Below are positions 1-6,099 of a stretch of DNA of 8,004 nt, piece after piece. The position numbers and the translations under genes are program-made. The notes beneath the pieces are model-generated. The model saw only the letters and a program-made list of their open reading frames with translations. It had not been told where the DNA came from and searched no databases. The DNA is from Calditrichaceae bacterium (lineage in GTDB: Bacteria; Calditrichota; Calditrichia; Calditrichales; Calditrichaceae). Positions within the stretch are counted from its first letter, which is position 1. Every line of letters starts with the position of its first letter. The stretch lies in NCBI GenBank assembly GCA_030622395.1, contig JAUXGF010000117.1:1-8004 (forward strand). The letters run 5' to 3'.

Positions 1-813
1 GATGGAACAAGTTATGGGTATCGTACGGATAATTCATTTTGGGGAAATCGTTTATTCGGCGAACCGAAATCCGTATTAATTATTGAAAATTTAAGCAAGG
101 GAGAGCATACCCTGTGTTTGTACGGACAGGGTACGCCGGTTCTTTATCGTATCTTGATTTATGGCGAAAATGATGATACGCCGTTGCCGGTCACTTTATG
201 CTCTTTTGAAATTGTTCAGGAACAGCAGGCAAATATTATTAAATGAGAAACGGCTTCGGAAGTGAATAATTTGGGTTTCAATATTTACCGCGCAGTTTCG
301 CAGCGGCAAGTCGGCGATCCCCGAATGTTACCGTTTGTTAAATTAAACGATGATATTATTCCCGGCGCCGGCTCATGCAGTCATTCAAACGAATATGATT
401 ATGTGGATAAAAATGTAATCAATAATAATTTTTATTGGTATTATCTTGAAGATGTATCGTACAACGGCTTGATCACTCACCACGATACTTTAAGCATTGA
501 ATTTATAATGTTTGATAATTCTGTTTTGCCTTCAAAATTCAATCTTTCTCAAAATTATCCTAATCCTTTTAACGGGATAACAAAAATTGATTTATCCGTA
601 TCAATAGAAACACATATTCAGCTTGAGATAATCAATGTTCTTGGTGAACGGGTCAGTGTTTTAGCTAATAAGCCGCACAATCCAGGTTTATATAGTTATT
701 TTTGGAATGGGAAGGATGAACTTGGAGAAACTGTGGGATCGGGTATTTATTTTTACCGGATGGTTTCTACTACGGGAGTGACGGGGGTTAAAAAATTATT
801 GTTTTTAAAATAG
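1..813 (+). pseudogene. T9SS type A sorting-domain protein, 5'-truncated by window and interrupted by in-frame TGA
   Basis: The frame is open from base 1 except for one TGA at 244-246 and ends at TAG 811-813. Codons 1-81 encode a beta-rich segment I do not recognise. Codon 82 is the TGA. Codons 83-175 continue with the ETASEVNNLGFNIYR signature and a fibronectin-like stretch common just before T9SS sorting domains. From about codon 176 a typical sorting domain follows, with NYPNPFN near its start, a GERV turn, GLYSYFWNGKDELG, SGIYFYR and the final KKLLFLK. Such proteins cross the outer membrane by the Por/T9SS machinery and are surface-anchored or released. In relatives the residue before ETASE is normally Trp (TGG), so TGA looks like a single G-to-A nonsense change or a base-calling error. 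An internal ATG (262) exists, but a product from there would lack a signal peptide. The gene's true start and main catalytic or binding domains lie upstream of the window. Confidence 0.85.
526..810 (+). other. Por secretion system C-terminal sorting domain
   Basis: This is the last 95 or so codons of the preceding gene. It begins LPSKFNLSQNYPNPFNG, follows with alternating hydrophobic strands, and ends SGIYFYRMV and KKLLFLK. These are the hallmarks of the type A sorting domain that T9SS recognises and removes. It is the strongest taxonomic signal in the window (FCB-type bacteria). Confidence 0.9.
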
Positions 814-814
814 A

Positions 815-852
815 CGTCCATCCCGCTTAAGCAGTGATGTAACGGATGGACG
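815..852 (+). terminator. Inverted repeat just after the T9SS gene, possible terminator or mRNA 3' hairpin
   Basis: CGTCCATCC (815-823) is perfectly complementary to GGATGGACG (844-852) across a 20-nt loop. The left arm begins two bases after the TAG stop. No T-tract follows, so it is not a canonical rho-independent terminator. A 3'-end stabilising hairpin or a small palindromic repeat is equally possible. Confidence 0.4.
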
Positions 853-854
853 AT

Positions 855-950
855 AACCTGACAAAAACAGAGCGGCCAGTGACTTTGAGCAACCAGTAAC
901 AGTGTCAGGTTTAAAATAACTACAAACAACTGAAACGCGTTTTTGTTCAG
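855..950. repeat. Overlapping inverted repeats with one left arm and two candidate right arms
   Basis: AACCTGACA (855-863) pairs perfectly with TGTCAGGTT (903-911). An overlapping left arm, CTGACAAAAAC (858-868), also pairs with GTTTTTGTTCAG (939-950), leaving one extra T. The two pairings are mutually exclusive. The block lies between two convergent genes, so it could be a bidirectional transcript end or a remnant of a mobile repeat. Confidence 0.4.
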
Positions 951-964
951 ATAAATTGGCGTGG

Positions 965-2053
965 TTAGGGTTCGTATTCCTCAATATTTAATATTTCTCC
1001 AGAATCAAATTGTTCTTTTATTTTGTCTATCGTTATATTTGATTGTAAAAGATGAATTAAAAATTCAATCCATTTATCATTATACACATAGTCGTCATGA
1101 GGCTCATCATAATGACAATAATCAGTATTTGTCTCAAATGGATCGTCTGCGCCTCCAGGCGGACGAATACCAAAAACAGTATAAATATATCTATGTCTTG
1201 GGTGATTCAGAATCCTTTTGCCAAATCTTTCATTCACTTTAACAATGACTTGCCCTGGCCTTAATCTGCCTACGTTAACTCCTTCCACCTTAATTTTTCT
1301 GTCTTTGACTAACACTGTTATTTTCTCATATAGTTCTTTATCTTTTTGTTCAAGTTCATCAAAATTTACAAATTCTATCGCAAGATCATTTCTATTTGTG
1401 TTAGATATTTTCGGAACTTGTAATAATTTAATGCTATATTCCTGAGAGTTAAAAGTGTCTTCATCCAGTGATGTTCTGTATTTATTAACATAATCTATTA
1501 TTTCTTTTAGATCTCTCGAAAGAGCAATTTTACTTGATTTCATCTGTTCTTTAGTGCGGAGATGTGAAAATTGAAGAGAATAAACCAATGATTCATTAAG
1601 CGCGTATTTATTTCCAAAGAACTCTATCAGCAAATTTTCGTAATTATATAGAAATGCTTGGCATTCGCCAAATATTAGAATGTCAACTTCACGTTTTTCT
1701 ATATGTCTGTGTTCAATTTTATTTCGCAATAGAATAAAAAATTGCAAATTTTTCTTAACTGGTTCTTTTAATTTTCCATATTTTATTATACAAGTAGATA
1801 GCTCCCATGCTTTCCTTTCACCATCAATAGTTTCATATCTTCCAGTTTTCTTTTTATAAAAATATTTATTACCAATGGTATGATTAAAATAAGCATGAAA
1901 TAGCCTCGTCCATGATATTACCATTAGCGCTATGAATCCCTCACATCTAAAGGTTGTTCTTGGCTTATTATAAATCTCAACGGCGAGTAGCGCTGAATCA
2001 ATAGATGATTGTAATAGTGTTTTTGTCCGTCCTTTTCGTAGAGATACAGCCAT
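965..2053 (-). CDS. DUF3644 family protein with HEPN-type R-x4-H motif
   Basis: This 362-residue protein starts at ATG 2053-2051 and stops at TAA 967-965. Residues 13-165 match the DUF3644 pattern: LLQSSIDSALLAVEIYNKP, then F-R-x-E-G and an aromatic helix (WTRLFHAYF), YKKKTGRYE, KAWELSTCIIKY, LRNKIEH, FGECQAFLYNYE and KYALNESLVYSLQFS. The LRNKIEH segment (R110, N111, H115) is the R-x4-H signature of HEPN domains, with the polar residue after Arg seen in HEPN RNases. Residues 190-362 form a second part with RLRPGQVI, HRYIYTVFGIRPP and KWIEFLI, resembling the C-terminal, possibly nucleic-acid-binding part of longer DUF3644 proteins. No signal peptide or membrane segment is seen, so it is probably cytoplasmic. 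It is monocistronic, convergent with the T9SS gene and divergent from the operon. The biochemical function of DUF3644 is not established. An RNA-cleaving defence or stress role is inferred from the HEPN motif and its isolated position. Confidence 0.85.
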   Translation of the reverse strand: MAVSLRKGRTKTLLQSSIDSALLAVEIYNKPRTTFRCEGFIALMVISWTRLFHAYFNHTIGNKYFYKKKTGRYETIDGERKAWELSTCIIKYGKLKEPVKKNLQFFILLRNKIEHRHIEKREVDILIFGECQAFLYNYENLLIEFFGNKYALNESLVYSLQFSHLRTKEQMKSSKIALSRDLKEIIDYVNKYRTSLDEDTFNSQEYSIKLLQVPKISNTNRNDLAIEFVNFDELEQKDKELYEKITVLVKDRKIKVEGVNVGRLRPGQVIVKVNERFGKRILNHPRHRYIYTVFGIRPPGGADDPFETNTDYCHYDEPHDDYVYNDKWIEFLIHLLQSNITIDKIKEQFDSGEILNIEEYEP

Positions 2054-2587
2054 AATTTTAGAACCCTACCATATAATAGCCCAACTAATTTCGTATATAA
2101 ATGACAATATATGGGTTTGAGAATTAAATTACAACATCAGATACATTGCCGGCTCATTCCTCATATTACTCCAAAATTAAATCTATCTTTTTACATTAGA
2201 TTATCATCTTTATGATATTTTTGTTAAAAACAAAAATATTCCGCTCTTTAACAAATTTACATTCCGTAAGTTCTATATTTACAATATTAACTTACTATAG
2301 CATTTGTCTAATAATTCTTGCAAGGATATTTTTAGCTTTGCATCACCTGGTAAAAGGACAAAAATCTGAATGATTCCGTAATGCCGTTAGTTGGGTATAA
2401 ATTTGAACAACGCATGAGAACCCACTTCTTCACTGAAGTTTTACAATCTTAATCATCAATTATTTGCTTTTTTATAAACATATATTGTAAATTCTAAATA
2501 AACAAAAATCAAACAGTTGCGCCCGCCTTTTTTTAATAATGTGTAAAAACAGCGTAATATATAAAATTAGTGCAAGGTAGTTAGTAA
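2054..2587. other. AT-rich intergenic region between divergent genes
   Basis: These 534 bp carry no convincing ORF, tRNA or riboswitch. They must hold the promoters of both the leftward DUF3644 gene and the rightward operon. Near the operon start there is TAATATATAAAA (2555-2566), a possible -10 region without a recognisable -35, and AAGG (2574-2577), 10 nt before ATG 2588. A weak hairpin, ACTTC (2424-2428) with GAAGT (2435-2439), and a wide 9-bp inverted pair, CCCAACTAA (2080-2088) with TTAGTTGGG (2387-2395), are the only other structures I see. Confidence 0.6.
2073..2078 (-). promoter_or_regulatory. Possible -10 element of the DUF3644 gene
   Basis: Read on the minus strand this is TATTAT, about 20 bp upstream of the ATG. 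The hexamer 17 bp further upstream (TTTATA) is a poor -35. The only purine-rich ribosome-binding candidate is TAGGG, about 11 nt before the start, which is weak. The sequence is AT-rich and such hexamers are common, so support is slight. Confidence 0.2.
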
Positions 2588-3523
2588 ATGAATGATCTAA
2601 AATTTGAATGGTATTACTTTGATATTCATACCGACGATGGTTATGACGTCATTTTTACTTTGCATACTAAACCTTTTAATTCCGTTTTTGATATTTCAAT
2701 ATTTGATGTTTTTATTTATAAAGACAACCAGCCGCTCATCCATCATTTTTTTATTCGTCCGCAAAATGAATTATCCATATCCCAAAATCCATTCTGTTTG
2801 ATTGTTGATGGCGATAATTATATTCGGAAATCTAATAATTTAATTGAAGTCGCTGTGAAGGATGAGAAAATAAACCTGTCATTAAAATTTAATAATTTAC
2901 TGCCCGAACAAAAACCTGTCGAAATGGAATTGTATCCCGATCAAGAAAAAGGTAAATACTTTAAATGGATTGTTTATGCGCCATTATGCGATGCTGAAGG
3001 CGAACTCACCTGGGATAATAATAATATAAAAATACAAGGGCGGGGTTATCACGATTATAACGCCGGTAATATTAATTTAAAGAAGCGGCTTTCCGGCTGG
3101 CGCTGGAGTAAATTTTTCTATGGTGAAAATCTATTAATTTTTGGCGAGATTGTTCCGAGAAAGAATAAAACAAAAAGAGTTTTAGTGCATGTAACGCCCG
3201 AAGGCTGCCGCAAGGATGATTCCCCTGTAAAAATCGAAGACGGCAAAAATTTGCAGATAAAAAGTCCGGTTGTAAATTTTCAATTTAGTAATAAAGAAAT
3301 ATTTAATATAGACGCCATTCGTTTTTATATATCACAATTACCGGCTATATTATTGCCTTTAACAAAACTGTGGGAAATAACGGCGCATATTTCCACAAAA
3401 AATAAATTTTTATCAATATTAAAAAATATTTTAACTAATGTAAAATACATTCGATACCGAAAAACAGGTATAGCAGATCAAAAAGATTTAATTAATTCAT
3501 TTCACGAGGAAATTCATTTTTAA
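2588..3523 (+). CDS. CrtC/AttH-like lipocalin-fold protein (carotenoid 1,2-hydratase/tocopherol cyclase-related)
   Basis: This 311-residue protein lacks a signal peptide. The N-terminus has the family opener EWYYFD (residues 7-12, usually EWWYFD), followed by TDDGYDVIFTLHTKPF. The second half has the diagnostic R-G-Y-H-D-Y-N-A-G (152-160) and then GWRWSKFF (170-177) before the strand LLIFGEIV. These match the CrtC, AttH and tocopherol-cyclase-like superfamily of tandem beta-barrels that bind hydrophobic ligands. Characterised members add water to carotenoid ends or cyclise prenyl quinones, but many are unassigned. Relatives commonly read HDHNWG; here it is HDYNAG, so the exact chemistry may differ. 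The ATG is preceded by AAGG at 10 nt. It is the first gene of the operon, and its TAA overlaps the next ATG by one base (TAATG). A hydratase or cyclase of a lipid-like substrate is plausible; a non-enzymatic ligand-binding role cannot be excluded. Confidence 0.8.
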   Translation: MNDLKFEWYYFDIHTDDGYDVIFTLHTKPFNSVFDISIFDVFIYKDNQPLIHHFFIRPQNELSISQNPFCLIVDGDNYIRKSNNLIEVAVKDEKINLSLKFNNLLPEQKPVEMELYPDQEKGKYFKWIVYAPLCDAEGELTWDNNNIKIQGRGYHDYNAGNINLKKRLSGWRWSKFFYGENLLIFGEIVPRKNKTKRVLVHVTPEGCRKDDSPVKIEDGKNLQIKSPVVNFQFSNKEIFNIDAIRFYISQLPAILLPLTKLWEITAHISTKNKFLSILKNILTNVKYIRYRKTGIADQKDLINSFHEEIHF

Positions 3524-6099
3524 TGTACAAGTATTTTTATACGTTAGATGATAAAGTTAATATCGCCAAGGTCGGTGGTAAGGCTTACAATTTGGCAAAA
3601 CTTCATAAGGAATCATTTTTAATTCCTGAAACACAATTACTCTCTATAAAAGCCTATAACGAATTTTTCCAACTAAATAAACTGCAAGATCATATTGATC
3701 TGATACAAGATCAATTAAATGGAAAAACTACGGATATTGAATTGGAATCAAAAATTGAGCCGCTTCAAAAATTAATTAGAAACGGCAGAATGTCATTTCC
3801 GCTGGCAACAGAGTTGGAGCTTATTTGTAAAAGTTTTAATAAATCAGAAAATGTGAAATTAGCCGTACGGTCTTCGGCTGTTATGGAAGATTTAGTAGAG
3901 CATTCATTTGCCGGGCAATTTACTACGGTTTTAAATGTAGAGGCAAATATCTACGCGCTGCAGGAGGCTGTAAAAAAAGTATGGGCTTCCCAGTGGAATA
4001 GATCCGCCGTCTATTATCATAAAAGGATGAGACTGAGTTTGCAGAATTTAGGTATGGGCGTAATTATTCAGAAGATGGTGCAGCCGCAAATTTCCGGGGT
4101 CTTGTTTACTGTAAATCCAAAAAATCATAATAAAAACGAATTGGTGTTAGAGTATATACAGGGGGCGTGTGAAAAGCTGGTGAGCGGCAGACAAACGCCC
4201 GTCCATCTTATCTATAACCGTGCTAAAGAAAAATTTATTGATGAAAATTTAGTTGAACAAAGATACAAACGATTTTTTAAAAATCTGATTATACAGTCTC
4301 TGCAGATAGAGAAGGAATTTAATAAGCCGGCGGATATTGAATGGGCTTTACATATAGGCAGGATGTACTTTTTGCAATACCGGCCAATCACTACGTTTGC
4401 CATATCCGAGGCTGAATGGATTTTATGGACTAATGAAAATGTCGGCGAAGTTATTCCCGATGTTGTAACGCCATACTGCTGGAGTATTCTTGAATCAATC
4501 ACAAACGACTCCACAGTCTGGTTTTTAAAAAAATTAGCCGTTAAAAAATATCCTGATTGCGGACTTTTTAGTTTGTATAAGGGCAAAGTATATTTTAATA
4601 AAACTGAATTTAATAAAATCCTGAAACTTTTTTATATTAGTGAGTATATAAAATCAATCCGCGAAAAAAGCATTAATAAAATTAAAAAATCAACGGCTTT
4701 AATATTTTATATTTTAAAAACATTATGGTCAATGTTACATATTGGGATATTTACAGTAACGCTTCCCATAAAAATTAAAAGACATCTAAATAGTTTCAGG
4801 CGGAAATTGATACGTATTAAATTTTCAGACGGCGGCGATACCCGGTATTCATACAAGAAAAGTTTAGAAAATTTTAATCTGCATAAAAGAACTATGGCTT
4901 TGCATATTTCAGGTACGATTTTTGCTGAAGTATATTATCATTATCTAAAAAAAATATGTAAGGAATGGTTTGCTGGAGAGCCCTCGGTCAGTGTTGATGA
5001 TCTGCTTATCGGATTAAATTCCGCGGAAAGCGCAAAAAGCGGAATAGCTCTTTGGAATCTGGCAAAGCAAATCAGTTCTAATAAAGAGGCGTTTATTATT
5101 TTTGAAAAAGAGCCAATTGATTTAATAGAAGAGAAGTTATCGAAAATTGATAACGGTGAAGAGATTGCCGCCAAAATTGAAGATTTCATAAATGAATATG
5201 GTCACGAAGCATTACATGAATTTGAATTGTTTTATCCAAGATGGCGCGAGGACAAAAGCTACATTTTTACTAATATTCAAAATTATCTTAAAGCGCCCGG
5301 CAGCTATGATTTGGAAGAAGAGGTAAAGAAATTAAGTTCCCGGAGAATAAAGAATAGAGAAAATGCGTTTGCTCATATTAAAGGGTTTAAAAATATTTTT
5401 CGGCGCATCTTTTTTATATATCTTTTAAAGAAGACTGAATTTTTTTCCACACAACGTGAAAATTTAAAACAGGCTTTTGTTAAAGCGCATAGTGAATTGA
5501 AAAAACATTTAATGGATATTGGGAAAGAATTGCAGAAACAAAATATAATTGATAATGCAAACGATATTTTATTCATTACAAACGCCGGTATTAGAAATTT
5601 GGTCTTTAATAAAATCGGCGTGGAGTCCATTAAAGAATTGATAAATAAACGCAAGAAAAAAAGAGAACAATATAGCGAGGAAAAGCATCCAGCGCAGATA
5701 AAACAGGTTGGCGATGTATGGATACCTATTGCAGTTAATGATAAACAGTCAAGTTTTCACCTGTCAGGGATCGGCTGCAGCGGAGGGATAGTCGAAGGAC
5801 GGGTAAATATAATTTTATTTGCAGAAGACTTTACGCAGATGAAAAAAGGAGATATATTAGTTACTCGCTTTACAAATCCGGGTTGGACGCCTTTGTTTGT
5901 GCTGGCTTCGGGTATAGTAACTGAAATAGGCGGGGCATTGTCCCACGGCGCAATAATAGCGCGGGAGTACGGCATTCCGATGATTGCAGGAGTTCAACGG
6001 GCGACCGGGTCTCTTAAAACGGGCGACCGCATATTGGTAAACGGCAATACAGGGGAAATTCAATTACTGACTAAATTAGAGAAAGGAAAAAATGGCTAA
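3523..6099 (+). CDS. ATP-grasp/phosphohistidine dikinase with rifampin-phosphotransferase-like layout (PEP-utilising enzyme family)
   Basis: This protein has 858 residues. An N-terminal PPDK-type ATP-grasp domain covers about 1-290, with GGKAYNLAKL (18-27, K20), AVRSSA (R116), the VSGRQTP loop, and DIEW (E273) followed by LQYRPIT (Q285, R287). A middle domain (about 295-740) starts WTNENVGEVIPDVVTP (302-317) and includes YGH (559-561), EFEL and PRWRED. A C-terminal swivelling domain (747-850) has GGALSHGAIIAREYGIP with the phospho-accepting His808. The C-terminal PEP/pyruvate-binding TIM barrel of true PEP synthase and PPDK is absent. Domain order and length match rifampin phosphotransferase, in which ATP's beta-phosphate passes through the swivelling His to a substrate bound by the middle domain. 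I infer ATP-dependent phosphorylation of a small molecule, not gluconeogenic PEP synthesis. Residues 391-416 are strongly hydrophobic, which could be a lipid-facing pocket or membrane contact. The start overlaps the previous stop by one base; GAGGA lies 12 nt upstream. The real substrate is unknown. Confidence 0.85.
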   Translation: MYKYFYTLDDKVNIAKVGGKAYNLAKLHKESFLIPETQLLSIKAYNEFFQLNKLQDHIDLIQDQLNGKTTDIELESKIEPLQKLIRNGRMSFPLATELELICKSFNKSENVKLAVRSSAVMEDLVEHSFAGQFTTVLNVEANIYALQEAVKKVWASQWNRSAVYYHKRMRLSLQNLGMGVIIQKMVQPQISGVLFTVNPKNHNKNELVLEYIQGACEKLVSGRQTPVHLIYNRAKEKFIDENLVEQRYKRFFKNLIIQSLQIEKEFNKPADIEWALHIGRMYFLQYRPITTFAISEAEWILWTNENVGEVIPDVVTPYCWSILESITNDSTVWFLKKLAVKKYPDCGLFSLYKGKVYFNKTEFNKILKLFYISEYIKSIREKSINKIKKSTALIFYILKTLWSMLHIGIFTVTLPIKIKRHLNSFRRKLIRIKFSDGGDTRYSYKKSLENFNLHKRTMALHISGTIFAEVYYHYLKKICKEWFAGEPSVSVDDLLIGLNSAESAKSGIALWNLAKQISSNKEAFIIFEKEPIDLIEEKLSKIDNGEEIAAKIEDFINEYGHEALHEFELFYPRWREDKSYIFTNIQNYLKAPGSYDLEEEVKKLSSRRIKNRENAFAHIKGFKNIFRRIFFIYLLKKTEFFSTQRENLKQAFVKAHSELKKHLMDIGKELQKQNIIDNANDILFITNAGIRNLVFNKIGVESIKELINKRKKKREQYSEEKHPAQIKQVGDVWIPIAVNDKQSSFHLSGIGCSGGIVEGRVNIILFAEDFTQMKKGDILVTRFTNPGWTPLFVLASGIVTEIGGALSHGAIIAREYGIPMIAGVQRATGSLKTGDRILVNGNTGEIQLLTKLEKGKNG

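Noticed and set aside
244..246. Alternative genetic code with TGA read as Trp or Gly
   Set aside because: Long intact genes use TGG for Trp and contain no in-frame TGA over nearly 2000 codons, so a single nonsense change is far simpler.
961..1445. Plus-strand ORFs at 961-1242 and 1218-1445
   Set aside because: They lie antisense within the well-supported DUF3644 gene and show no family features of their own.
961..2070. TAGGGTTC-type 8-bp inverted pair at both ends of the DUF3644 gene (966-973 and 2060-2067)
   Set aside because: One copy overlaps the final codons and stop (GAA CCC TAA). An 8-bp match over 1.1 kb is expected by chance, and no target duplication is visible.
830..2090. DUF3644 gene as an integron cassette with an attC site
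   Set aside because: GTTGGGC on the minus strand upstream of the gene fits GTTRRRY, and the stop overlaps a CCCTAAC. However, no second GTTRRRY core pairs with it downstream, the inverted repeats are asymmetric, and no integrase or neighbouring cassettes are seen.
2054..2587. tRNA or riboswitch in the long intergenic region
   Set aside because: No T-loop consensus, acceptor-stem pairing or recognised aptamer core was found; the region is simply AT-rich.
3523..6099. Annotation as phosphoenolpyruvate synthase (PpsA)
   Set aside because: The C-terminal PEP/pyruvate-binding barrel is missing and the domain order is ATP-grasp, long middle domain, His domain.
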